This document shows positions 7,531 to 14,125 of a stretch of DNA of 31,525 bases, one piece after another. A model generated the notes under the pieces. It was not told where the DNA came from, made no database searches, and saw nothing but the letters and a program-made list of their open reading frames with translations. The stretch spans positions 1 to 31,525 of the forward strand of contig CAZJQO010000040.1 of assembly GCA_964548595.1 (NCBI GenBank). Reading direction: 5' to 3'. The position numbers were made by a program, and so were the translations under genes. This DNA comes from JAJYVH01 sp964548595 (GTDB lineage: Archaea > Micrarchaeota > Micrarchaeia > Micrarchaeales > CABMGC01). Positions within the stretch are counted from its first letter, which is position 1. Every line of letters begins with the position of its first letter.

Positions 7531-8532
7531 ATGGAATTGGACAGAAAGTCAAAGGCAATCCTGAAGGAACTTTGCAGTAATTCAAGAGTAAAGATGCGCC
7601 TCCTATCTGAAAAATTCGGTGTATCACGGTATCTGATCACCAAAGAGGTGGAAGAACTTGAAAATGAGCTGGGGCTTCGTTATACATTAGAGCTTAATTA
7701 CAGCAGACTCGGGTTTGGGACGATCCACGTCGCTTATCTGAATTTTGCCAAAAAACCCAGAGAAAAAGTCCTAGAGGAAGTTGTAAATAAGATAACCGCA
7801 ATTCAACTTGCACTCCTGATGAAAGGCGATTTCGAGTTGCTGTGTTTTGTCGTCACCAAAACACCCATAGAGTACTCACAGGTAGAAATAGCACTTCAAC
7901 TACAACTGCAGGAGTTTGGAGCGCGCGTGAAATCATCGGAGGTTACTCTACCACGTCTTGGTTTCATAGCGCTCAACAACGCTCTGATAAGTAAGGCTGA
8001 GGTAGGCGACGTATACAAGAAAATCCTGGTTTCTCTCAACACCAATTCACGAGCAAGGTTAAGCGAAGTAAGTAAGGAAACAGGAACAAGCGAGGACCTT
8101 GTTAGATATTATATGACAAAGATGGAAAAAGAAGGAATAATCAGAAGGTACACTGCGCTAGTGACCAAACCAAACACCAAATTCACTATTGCATTTCTTG
8201 TAAATTATTCGGTTAGAGAGAATCTACAGGCTAGAATAGACAAAGAAAGGCGCAACATAATTTTTTCAGACGATGACAGAAGCAACGTCAATAGCTTCCA
8301 GATGATGTTCTCCACAACTGGTGCGGAGCAAACATTCGATTTGGCAACCTATTTAAATAAGAAATACGGAATCGAGCACAGCATAGAGGCGCATAACAAA
8401 ATCTACGCAGTAGATAAACCAGAAGTGAGGTCGGCGCAGGTAATCAAGCCCCTTAAAGGAATGCTGCCATTCAGATACATTGATGTGGCATCGAGCTACG
8501 ACTTAACGAACTGGCCCTTGGAATTTTCCTGA
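7531..8532 (+). CDS. double Lrp/AsnC-like transcriptional regulator
   Basis: The protein has two winged-helix DNA-binding units, each followed by an Lrp-type ligand-sensing-like region. Unit one begins MELDRKSKAILKEL, with recognition region FGVSRYLITKEVEELENELG. Unit two begins near residue 168 (YKKILVSLNTNSRARLSEV), with ETGTSEDLVRYYMTKMEKEGII. A tandem double-Lrp layout of about 330 aa is known in archaea. ATG 7531 is preferred over GTG 7525 because a TATA-like CTTTAAATTT at 7501-7510 would start transcription right at the ATG (leaderless). It converges on the transporter gene and overlaps its 3' end by 37 bp, so the pair may be functionally linked. The ligand is unknown. Base composition is AT-richer than in the flanking metabolic genes. 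Confidence 0.75.
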   Translation: MELDRKSKAILKELCSNSRVKMRLLSEKFGVSRYLITKEVEELENELGLRYTLELNYSRLGFGTIHVAYLNFAKKPREKVLEEVVNKITAIQLALLMKGDFELLCFVVTKTPIEYSQVEIALQLQLQEFGARVKSSEVTLPRLGFIALNNALISKAEVGDVYKKILVSLNTNSRARLSEVSKETGTSEDLVRYYMTKMEKEGIIRRYTALVTKPNTKFTIAFLVNYSVRENLQARIDKERRNIIFSDDDRSNVNSFQMMFSTTGAEQTFDLATYLNKKYGIEHSIEAHNKIYAVDKPEVRSAQVIKPLKGMLPFRYIDVASSYDLTNWPLEFS

Positions 8533-9773
8533 CCATGGATGCGTTCGTCGATTTCTTCAAAGCCGAGTTCCACTTCTGAAGGTTTGCCTATTCCAACAAA
8601 AACTACCTGGTTCTCTTCAGCGCCGAGTATTTCCTTTATGAAATCCATCTCCGCTTTCCGCACATCGGGATGAGGCTTCCTGTCAGTAAAAATCAGCGCC
8701 CTCTCGCCGTTACCCCGTTCGGATGCGTTTCTTTCCAAAAATTCCCGGACAGCACCCGAATCGACACAAAATGCAAGTGCACGACCCTCGCCCCTTATTG
8801 CATTGTATATCAGGTCACTCTTTGTGCCAACGAAAGCGCTCGTGACATCAAACAGTGGCACTTTCCTCCTTTTAGAGATGTAGTTTGCAGCTTTGGGCTG
8901 CAATCTCTGGATCAATATCCCAAAGGCCACGCCTACCGCAGCAATCACATAGTATGGTTCTATCGGAGTCTTGAGGAAGGCTGCGCTAAGCAGCATTGTG
9001 AAGAAGGGGCTAGCAATTAAAACATTACTCGCTATAGAGGTTTTCACACGCCTGAACGATGCGACAAAGAGGAAGGTTAGGAGCACGTTCTGCACCACGC
9101 CCAAGATTAGCACTGCAAGAGCTGTTTGCGAAGTGAAACCTATAAAGTTAAATGATCCCGAAAGCAGCGCCACTGGCACGAAGATCGCAAACGAGACCGC
9201 GTTGTAAGCGAAAATGCTGCTCGTTAGTTCGTACTGGTATCTTTTTGACACTCCTGAAACAAAAGCATCAAAGAAGGCTCCAAGCAGGAGCAGTAGCACA
9301 AAAGGCAAATACTGGGCCGGTATGCTTATCGCGGTTCCACCAACCAGCGTTACCGCAAGACCTAAGAAGCCAACAATTACTCCTGCAGCATCATACTTTG
9401 TCATGCGCTCCTGCATCAGGAGAGGCGCCATCAGCACAAGCATCAGGGGCCAAGATCTGTACACAACCGCCACAAGGTCTGCATTTACGTAATGAGTGAC
9501 ATAGCTGAAAATCAGCGAGAGCAGAGTGTATGCTAGTATTCCAAAAGAAAGGATGGCATACATGCCATTCTTTGTGGTAAAGTACACCTTGACGTGTCTG
9601 AGGGTGCCCTTCCAATAGGATATCCAAAAGGAGATAAGCGTCCCTGCCAGAGAGACGAGCAGCATAAGCGCCACTGGGTTTATTCCGTTGCCTAGGACAT
9701 AGGCTATCGGCGTTATCGCGGTAAACATCAGCGCGCCAAACAGCAACAGATAGCCATAAAGCGTCATTCTCAT
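8496..9773 (-). CDS. EamA/DMT-type transporter fused to an unknown C-terminal domain
   Basis: Residues about 5-290 form roughly ten hydrophobic helices in two halves, as in drug/metabolite transporters of the EamA group. The loop after helix four (MQERMTKYDAAGVIVGFLGLAV) is typical of them. The last 120 residues are soluble and not part of the family. They have alternating strand/helix character, with ALAFCVDSG, ALIFTDRKPHPDVRKAE and VVFVGIGKPSE as likely strands with loops, suggesting a small Rossmann-like domain I cannot name. ATG 9773 is followed by MRMTLYGY; a TATA-like TTTAAAA near 9800 fits a leaderless start. The stop lies inside the 3' end of the convergent Lrp-like gene. The substrate is unknown. 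Confidence 0.75.
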   Translation of the reverse strand: MRMTLYGYLLLFGALMFTAITPIAYVLGNGINPVALMLLVSLAGTLISFWISYWKGTLRHVKVYFTTKNGMYAILSFGILAYTLLSLIFSYVTHYVNADLVAVVYRSWPLMLVLMAPLLMQERMTKYDAAGVIVGFLGLAVTLVGGTAISIPAQYLPFVLLLLLGAFFDAFVSGVSKRYQYELTSSIFAYNAVSFAIFVPVALLSGSFNFIGFTSQTALAVLILGVVQNVLLTFLFVASFRRVKTSIASNVLIASPFFTMLLSAAFLKTPIEPYYVIAAVGVAFGILIQRLQPKAANYISKRRKVPLFDVTSAFVGTKSDLIYNAIRGEGRALAFCVDSGAVREFLERNASERGNGERALIFTDRKPHPDVRKAEMDFIKEILGAEENQVVFVGIGKPSEVELGFEEIDERIHGQENSKGQFVKS

Positions 9774-9858
9774 TTTTTAAGTGTTGATATCAAAGCGTTT
9801 TAAATCTTGCTAAAATTAGCAAAATATGGACTAAATTTTCGGATTTTGAAAATAGAGC

Positions 9859-10173
9859 CTACATCTCCACGGACAGCTCGCCGTTGGCGTCCTCAACTAC
9901 CTCGTACACCGGCGTGTCGTGGACCCAGTTCGTGTTCTCGTTTGCCTTGCCAGTCATTATGTTAAAGGCTCCGGAGTGCCACGGGCATATTATCTCGTCG
10001 CCGTCCATCGAGCCCTCGTCCAGGGGCCCGCCCTCATGAGTGCAGACTGCGTATATTGCGTAGACCTTGCCCTTGTGTAGCACAACCGCAAGCCTCTTCC
10101 CGTCCACTTCGGCACCTGTTGGAGAGTCCTCCTTCAGGTATTTCCTGCTTATTCCCAGCTTCTGCAGCGCCAC
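9859..10173 (-). CDS. Rieske-type [2Fe-2S] ferredoxin
   Basis: This is a small soluble electron carrier or oxygenase-ferredoxin-like protein. The cluster ligands are complete: C44 and H46 in CTHEGGPL, C63 and H66 in CPWHSGAF (numbered from GTG 10173). There is no transmembrane anchor, so it is not a bc1-type Rieske subunit. GTG 10173 is chosen over TTG 10179 because the shared TATA-like box at 10196-10202 would place the start of transcription at about 10173. It is divergently transcribed from lplB-lplA. Its partner is not visible here. A free-standing Rieske protein of about 104 aa is common in archaea. Confidence 0.9.
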   Translation of the reverse strand: MALQKLGISRKYLKEDSPTGAEVDGKRLAVVLHKGKVYAIYAVCTHEGGPLDEGSMDGDEIICPWHSGAFNIMTGKANENTNWVHDTPVYEVVEDANGELSVEM

Positions 10174-10195
10174 GGGCAAAATCAGCGTTTTACTC

Positions 10196-10202
10196 TTAAA
10201 TA
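10196..10202. promoter_or_regulatory. shared bidirectional TATA-like box
   Basis: TTAAATA (reverse TATTTAA) is near-symmetric and centred at about 10199. It lies about 25 nt from GTG 10224 (lplB) on one side and about 26 nt from GTG 10173 (Rieske) on the other, which would make both transcripts leaderless from one box. Confidence 0.45.
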
Positions 10203-10223
10203 CCTTGCGGTGTTAGTTGATGC

Positions 10224-10508
10224 GTGGAGGGCTACGCAGAGCAGAAGGTGCCCGGGGGCAAGATGGTCAGCGTAAGGCTGGTCTACGGGCCGAAGATAAT
10301 GAGCGTGCAGATACTTGGCGACTTCTTCCTGCACCCCGAGGACGCGCTGCCCAGGATGGAGAAGGCGCTTGTCGGTACGAGCCCGAGGGCGAAGAAGGAA
10401 GAGATAGCCGGCAGGATAAGCAAGGTGCTGGCGATGTCTGGCGCTGAGCTGATAGGGGTAACGCCGGAGGCGATAGCAGAGACGATACGCATGGCGGTGA
10501 AGGAGTGA
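10224..10508 (+). CDS. lplB: lipoate-protein ligase accessory subunit (LplB, C-terminal-domain homologue)
   Basis: This 94-aa protein matches the separate small subunit of the bipartite archaeal lipoate ligase known from Thermoplasma, in which the C-terminal domain of bacterial LplA is its own gene. Features are KVPGGKMVSVRLVYGPKIMSVQILGDFFLHP, and a helical second half containing GAELIGVTPEAIAETI. In the known system it is needed for lipoate activation to lipoyl-AMP. An in-frame stop at 10218-10220 makes GTG 10224 the only reasonable start. The stop overlaps the GTG of lplA (GTGA, 4 nt), implying co-translation. Confidence 0.88.
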   Translation: MEGYAEQKVPGGKMVSVRLVYGPKIMSVQILGDFFLHPEDALPRMEKALVGTSPRAKKEEIAGRISKVLAMSGAELIGVTPEAIAETIRMAVKE

Positions 10509-11251
10509 AGTGGCGAATCATCCCTCTCGAAATACACGACGCATACGCGAATATGGCTACTGACGAGGCTATACTCGAGCACGTGAGGGACGGAGGTGCG
10601 GAGCCTACGATAAGGTTCTACAGGTGGAAGCCCAGCGCAGTGTCCATAGGCACCTTCCAGAGCATGGAGAAGGAAGTGAACATAGAGAGGTGCAGGGAGC
10701 TCGGCGTCGACTACATAAGGCGCATAACAGGCGGAGGCGCCGTATACCACGACCTCGACGGGGAGGTAACGTACAGCGTCATAGCCCCGGAGCCGCTTTT
10801 CCCGCATGGGATACGCGAGAGCTACGCCTACATATGCGACTGGGTGATAGCTGGTCTGAGAACGCTTGGCATAGAGGCCACGTTCGCACCGATAAACGAC
10901 ATACTGGTGCAGGGCAGGAAGATATCAGGCAATGCGCAGACAAGGAAACAGGGCGTGCTTTTGCAGCATGGCACAATTCTATACAGCACCGATGTGAAGA
11001 AGATGTTCTCGCTGCTGAAAGTCAGCGCAGAGAAGATATCGGACAAGATGATAAAAAGCGTGGAAGAGAGGGTGACGAGCGTGACAAATTACTCAAGCGC
11101 TTCGATAAAAGAGACATACGAAGCGCTGCTGAAGGGATTCACGAAAGACAAGGAGTACAGGCTCGGGGGCCTAAGCGGCGAGGAAGAAAGCAGGGCGGGC
11201 GAGCTCGCAAGGACCGTTTACTCCACAGATTCATGGAACTTCAGCAGGTAG
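10505..11251 (+). CDS. lplA: lipoate-protein ligase, catalytic subunit LplA
   Basis: This enzyme activates lipoate (or octanoate) with ATP and transfers it to the lipoyl-domain lysine of E2. Family signatures are RRITGGGAVYHD starting at R72, and NDILVQGRKISGNAQ containing K139, the equivalent of the catalytic lysine. The protein (248 aa) lacks the C-terminal accessory domain, which the overlapping lplB supplies. Its obvious substrate is E2 at 4305-5546, with K44 as target. With lipA about 1.4 kb downstream, either a salvage route or an octanoylation-then-sulfur-insertion route is possible. No octanoyl transferase (LipB or LipM) is seen in the window. Confidence 0.93.
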   Translation: MKWRIIPLEIHDAYANMATDEAILEHVRDGGAEPTIRFYRWKPSAVSIGTFQSMEKEVNIERCRELGVDYIRRITGGGAVYHDLDGEVTYSVIAPEPLFPHGIRESYAYICDWVIAGLRTLGIEATFAPINDILVQGRKISGNAQTRKQGVLLQHGTILYSTDVKKMFSLLKVSAEKISDKMIKSVEERVTSVTNYSSASIKETYEALLKGFTKDKEYRLGGLSGEEESRAGELARTVYSTDSWNFSR

Positions 11252-11254
11252 CCC

Positions 11255-11485
11255 CTACTTCCTTCTTTTGGTATTTGTGATAAGCGCCACCGCCATTACT
11301 ATCACGCTAACAGCGAACTCAAGCAGAACCAGTTCGAGCAGCACCGGCGACTGCCCGGTCTTCAAGTAGGCCAAGCCGCTTGTCACCCAGGCGATTATCA
11401 GCCCGACCCCGACCCCCCAGAAGTAGGCGCTTCTAGTGTCAAGCCAGTCCCAGAGGAATGCATATCCCTTTTCCATACCCGCCAC
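11255..11485 (-). CDS. small two-helix membrane protein A
   Basis: A 76-aa protein with a short soluble start (MAGMEKGYAFLWDWLDTR), then a helix with the motif YFWGVGVGLIIAWVTSGLAY, a short loop (LKTGQSP), a second helix (VLLELVLLEFAVSVIVMAVA) and a basic tail (TNTKRRK). I do not recognise the family. Its two helices match those of the adjacent protein B but in the opposite order. It begins 1 nt after the stop of protein B, so the two are almost certainly co-transcribed. It lies tail to tail with lplA (4-nt gap). Confidence 0.6.
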   Translation of the reverse strand: MAGMEKGYAFLWDWLDTRSAYFWGVGVGLIIAWVTSGLAYLKTGQSPVLLELVLLEFAVSVIVMAVALITNTKRRK

Positions 11486-11486
11486 T

Positions 11487-11678
11487 TCAGTACTTTCTTC
11501 CCTTTCCTCTTTGGCTATTTATGTAATAGGCCAAGCCTCCCGTGACCCATGCAATTGTCAATCCAATCCCGACTCCCCGAAAGTAGCTGCTCCCCACAAG
11601 ATATCCGATAGCGTATACTGCTATGAATGCAACGAACTCCAAAACAACCAGGTAAAGCAGTACCTTGTCCCATTCCAT
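11487..11678 (-). CDS. small two-helix membrane protein B
   Basis: A 63-aa protein. Helix one is VLLYLVVLEFVAFIAVYAIG, then a short loop (YLVGSS), then helix two YFRGVGIGLTIAWVTGGLAY and a basic tail (GKGRKY). The second helix is nearly identical in pattern to the first helix of protein A (YFxGVGxGLxIAWVTxGLAY). Its first helix resembles the second helix of protein A. Function is unknown; conserved glycines suggest helix packing or oligomerisation. ATG 11678 follows AT-rich DNA beside the gene-tail scraps. Confidence 0.6.
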   Translation of the reverse strand: MEWDKVLLYLVVLEFVAFIAVYAIGYLVGSSYFRGVGIGLTIAWVTGGLAYYINSQRGKGRKY

Positions 11679-11748
11679 ATATTTCAGCGTTCAAACACCC
11701 AATACTGAAGGGACGCCCGTGCTTTTATGTTTTCCTGTTGCCTGCTGC

Positions 11749-11820
11749 TTTGGGATGCACTCAGATATGCAGGCAGCAATCGCGTGGTAGCCATTTCCCT
11801 GTAGGGAATGTCGCCCGTCT
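11749..11820 (-). pseudogene. decayed 3'-end fragment resembling nnrD
   Basis: Read on the minus strand, one frame gives TGDIPYRE and the adjacent frame then gives GYHAIAACISECIPK. The intact nnrD ends with IGDLLYREKGYHILASDVVEYIP, so the fragment is a frameshifted, diverged copy of its last 30 or so residues. The nucleotide match is also visible (GTGGTAGCC...TCCCTGTAG...GTCGCC, compare 14194-14232). No upstream part of the gene is present. Confidence 0.5.
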
Positions 11821-11840
11821 TCGATTGCATCCTAAACCCT

Positions 11841-11945
11841 CTACCTGTTCTGCATAAGCCTCTTCATGAAGTACTCCCCTGCCTTGTACGAGCTCCTCAC
11901 AAACAGGCTGGCGGCCATGTAGAAGAAGCCCAGCACGAGATCATG
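11841..11945 (-). pseudogene. duplicated 3'-end fragment of lipA
   Basis: The minus strand encodes FYMAASLFVRSSYKAGEYF followed by MKRLMQNR and a stop, matching the end of the intact LipA (FLYVAAGPFVRSSYKAGEYF, then IKRLVQNR). A 35-nt block is identical in both (11866-11900 and 12671-12705). The flanks differ at about a dozen positions, and similarity fades around 11945-11960. No start or radical-SAM part is present, so this is a dead scrap. With the intact lipA tail it forms a direct repeat bracketing the RelE-type module. Confidence 0.85.
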
Positions 11946-11965
11946 ATTTCTGCGATGCTAATCAT

Positions 11966-12331
11966 TCAATTCCCTACGTAGTTGAAAAGTTTGGCGTACG
12001 CGTCATGGTCCACGATGTAGAGTACAAAATTGATTATCTCAATCTCGTTGGTCCTGAGTGTGTAGATCATCCTCCAGTAATGCGTCAGTTCCACTCTGAA
12101 TAAGTTATCCACTTCCAAACTCTTCGGTATCTGTTTCTTCGGAATGCCCTGCCCATACACAGGGTTCAGTTTGAGTATCGCTATCTTGTTATTGATAGAT
12201 TTCAGTAGTTGTATCTCTTCTGAGTTTGTCCTTCCCTTTCGTCTCTGTTCTTCTGTTATCTTTGAAAGTAGCTCGTATTCCGCCTTCGCCTGGTCTTTAA
12301 GTATGAGTCTTATAGGTTTTATTGGCTTCAT
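11966..12331 (-). CDS. RelE/ParE-like toxin (archaeal subfamily)
   Basis: The 121-aa protein has the small basic fold of RelE-type ribonucleases: a helical start (KDQAKAEYELLSKITEEQRRKG), the segment LLKSINNKIAILKLNPVYGQGIPKKQIPK, then strands with LFRVELTHYWRMIYTL and a C-terminal FVLYIVDHDAYAKLFNY. That ending (DHxxYxKxFxY) is common in archaeal RelE-like proteins. It presumably cleaves ribosome-bound mRNA when released from its partner. The ATG overlaps the stop of the upstream winged-helix gene by 4 nt, the usual antitoxin-toxin coupling. It lies between the lipA scrap and intact lipA. Confidence 0.78.
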   Translation of the reverse strand: MKPIKPIRLILKDQAKAEYELLSKITEEQRRKGRTNSEEIQLLKSINNKIAILKLNPVYGQGIPKKQIPKSLEVDNLFRVELTHYWRMIYTLRTNEIEIINFVLYIVDHDAYAKLFNYVGN

Positions 12332-12597
12332 AGCTCAAGGCCCCCTTTCTTCAACTTCTCCATTGCCTCTAGCGGAGTGTATGTCCAGACAACGCCTTTC
12401 GTGGTGATGAGTATCTTGCCGCTAGCCTGCAGGTAGTTGAGTATGCGGATGAGTGTTTGGTGCATCACCTTCCTTGGCAGCCTTCTCTTCAGCTCCGCTA
12501 TCTTAATCACTTCCTTGGCGTCCTGCAGGGTACGCTCTACCATCAGTACTGTGTCAAGGGTAGGAGAGTGCATGATTTGAGTCTGTGTGCGTTCCAT
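12328..12597 (-). CDS. winged-helix protein, probable antitoxin of the RelE-like toxin
   Basis: An 89-aa protein. Residues about 15-80 read as a winged helix: LDTVLMVERTLQDAKEVIKI, then AELKRRLPRKVMHQTLIRIL, then NYLQASGKILITTKGVVWTY as helix and wing. It is not a classical RelB or ribbon-helix-helix antitoxin. Position (first gene, 4-nt overlap with the toxin) and size argue for the antitoxin and autoregulator role. A 20-bp palindrome covers its promoter at 12616-12635, the expected site for such a dimer. ATG 12597 is nearly at the predicted transcript start. Confidence 0.65.
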   Translation of the reverse strand: MERTQTQIMHSPTLDTVLMVERTLQDAKEVIKIAELKRRLPRKVMHQTLIRILNYLQASGKILITTKGVVWTYTPLEAMEKLKKGGLEL

Positions 12598-12615
12598 GAT
12601 TATACTTATATCAAT

Positions 12616-12635
12616 TAGATATATTAATATATCTA
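12616..12635. promoter_or_regulatory. perfect palindrome overlapping the toxin-antitoxin promoter
   Basis: TAGATATATTAATATATCTA is a 20-bp perfect palindrome centred about 28 nt before ATG 12597, where the TATA box should be. It is probably both TATA element and operator, allowing the winged-helix protein to repress its own operon. It also sits in the short gap after the lipA stop. Confidence 0.6.
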
Positions 12636-12645
12636 TTCTTCCCGC

Positions 12646-13512
12646 TTACCTGTTCTGTACGAGCCTCTTGATGAAGTACTCCCCTGCCTTGTACGAGCTC
12701 CTCACGAACGGGCCTGCGGCCACGTACAGGAAGCCAAGCGAGAGTGCCTGCTTCCTGATGCGCTCGAACTTCTCAGGTGTAACGTACTCCTTGACCTCGT
12801 AGTGGCGCTGCGAGGGCCTCAGGTACTGGCCCATGGCCACGAAGTCCGCACCGATGGCGCGGAGGTCACGGAGCGATTGCAACACCTCCTCCTCCGTTTC
12901 GCCGACTCCGAGCATCATCGCTGACTTGGTGTATATGCTCTTGTCAAGCCGCTTGCAGGTCTGCAGCACGAGCAGAGACTGCCTGTATGAGGCACGCCTG
13001 TCCCTTATGACAGGGTTGAGCCTCTCAACCGTCTCTATGTTGTGGCCTATAACGTCCGGCCTGGCATCCACTATCTGCTGCAGGAGCGAGGCGTCGCCGC
13101 TGAAGTCAGGGATGAGCACCTCGACCAGCGTGTTTGGGCATGTGGTCTTGATCGCCTTGACGCAGGCAGCGAAGTGTCCTGCGCCCTGGTCGGGCAGGTC
13201 GTCGCGGCAGACGGAGGTGAGCACAACGTAGTCCAAGCCCCACTTCCTGATCACCTGCGCGAGTTTCATCGGCTCTAGCTTGTCAACGCCCTCGCCAATG
13301 GCTCTTTTCTGCACTGCGCAGAACCTGCAGCCGCGGGTGCAGAGGCCGCCGAGTATCATGAATGTAGCAGTGCCAGCGCCCCAGCATTCGGTTATATTTG
13401 GGCAATGCGCATCTGCGCAGACGGTGTGCAGGCCAAGAGAGGACACCGTCTGCTTTATCTCGGAGTACTTCTCCGTGTTTGCGGGTCTGATTGAGAGCCA
13501 GTCTGGGAGCAC
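12646..13512 (-). CDS. lipA: lipoyl synthase
   Basis: This radical-SAM enzyme inserts two sulfur atoms into protein-bound octanoyl groups to make lipoyl groups. Both cluster motifs are complete: the auxiliary cluster C32, C37, C43 (CADAHCPNITEC) and the SAM cluster C58, C62, C65 (CTRGCRFC). The C-terminal RSSY motif is present. The usual TSVDRDDLPDGGA stretch reads TSVCRDDLPDQGA here. Length (288 aa) is normal. GTG 13512 lies about 26 nt after a TATA-like TACTAAAAG on the minus strand, so it is probably leaderless. Its substrate is E2 after action of LplB-LplA. Toxin-antitoxin modules lie on both sides and a scrap of its own 3' end lies at 11841-11945. Confidence 0.95.
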   Translation of the reverse strand: MLPDWLSIRPANTEKYSEIKQTVSSLGLHTVCADAHCPNITECWGAGTATFMILGGLCTRGCRFCAVQKRAIGEGVDKLEPMKLAQVIRKWGLDYVVLTSVCRDDLPDQGAGHFAACVKAIKTTCPNTLVEVLIPDFSGDASLLQQIVDARPDVIGHNIETVERLNPVIRDRRASYRQSLLVLQTCKRLDKSIYTKSAMMLGVGETEEEVLQSLRDLRAIGADFVAMGQYLRPSQRHYEVKEYVTPEKFERIRKQALSLGFLYVAAGPFVRSSYKAGEYFIKRLVQNR

Positions 13513-13582
13513 GCTATCATAGGTCTATGAACGAAAACTCTTTTAGTAGTGATGCATCAGAGCCAAGAAGGGTCATTCAAAA

Positions 13583-13612
13583 GCATTATATACATATTGA
13601 GTATCAATTATA
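13583..13612 (+). promoter_or_regulatory. promoter region of the second toxin-antitoxin module
   Basis: Two near-identical AT-rich boxes (ATTATATACATATTG and ATTATATAGTG) lie about 25 nt apart before ATG 13625. The first is spaced as a TATA box for a short leader. The repeat may serve as an operator for the antitoxin. Confidence 0.4.
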
Positions 13613-13624
13613 TAGTGTTTATAC

Positions 13625-13867
13625 ATGACATACACAACGATACAGATAAGCAGGACCACCAGGGAGAAGCTCAACAGGCTTCGCCCCTACAAGAGGGCAA
13701 CTTATGACGACATAATACTCACGCTGATGGAACTTGTGCCTGAGGGGGACGAAGAGGGCAAGTACACCGATGAGTTTAGAGCTTCCCTTCTCCGCGGCTT
13801 GCTCGACATCAAGAGCGGCAGAACCTATAGTTTGGAGGATGTGAAGATGAAGCTAGGGATTAGGTGA
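13625..13867 (+). CDS. antitoxin of a RelBE-like module
   Basis: An 80-aa protein starting MTYTTIQISRTTREKLNRL, a pattern typical of archaeal ribbon-helix-helix-like antitoxins: a DNA-binding strand (TTIQIS), then helices (TREKLNRLRPYKRATYDDIILTLMEL). The C-terminal half (LLDIKSGRTYSLEDVKMKLG) resembles the toxin-neutralising tail. Its TGA overlaps the GTG of the following toxin gene by 4 nt. It lies divergent from lipA and points toward nnrD. Confidence 0.85.
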   Translation: MTYTTIQISRTTREKLNRLRPYKRATYDDIILTLMELVPEGDEEGKYTDEFRASLLRGLLDIKSGRTYSLEDVKMKLGIR

Positions 13868-14124
13868 GTGCTTACACTCTAGAGTACTCCTCAGAGTCGT
13901 TCTCGCAGCTCAGGGGCCTCGATAAGCAAATAGCTAATCGGATCATCAAGAAGCTTGAGCGCACTATGGAAAGTCCTCACATGTTCTTCAAGAGGCTGAC
14001 CGGCAGGCCCGAGTACAAGCTCAGGGTCGGAGATTACAGGGTAATAGCTGACATAGATGACGCTAAACGAGTTATTTTCATAAGGTCGATGGGCCACAGG
14101 AAGAACACCTACGCTAGGCCCTAG
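13864..14124 (+). CDS. relE: RelE-type toxin
   Basis: An 86-aa toxin of the RelE superfamily, presumably a ribosome-dependent mRNA endonuclease. Characteristic segments are YTLEYSSESFSQLRGLDKQIANRIIKKLE, then FFKRLTGRPEYKLRVGDYRVIADID and VIFIRSMGHRKNTY, with basic residues K and R in the expected active-site region. Start GTG 13864 overlaps the antitoxin stop. It ends 2 nt before the end of the convergent nnrD gene. It is distinct from the longer RelE-like toxin at 11966-12331. Confidence 0.88.
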   Translation: MSAYTLEYSSESFSQLRGLDKQIANRIIKKLERTMESPHMFFKRLTGRPEYKLRVGDYRVIADIDDAKRVIFIRSMGHRKNTYARP

Positions 14125-14125
14125 C

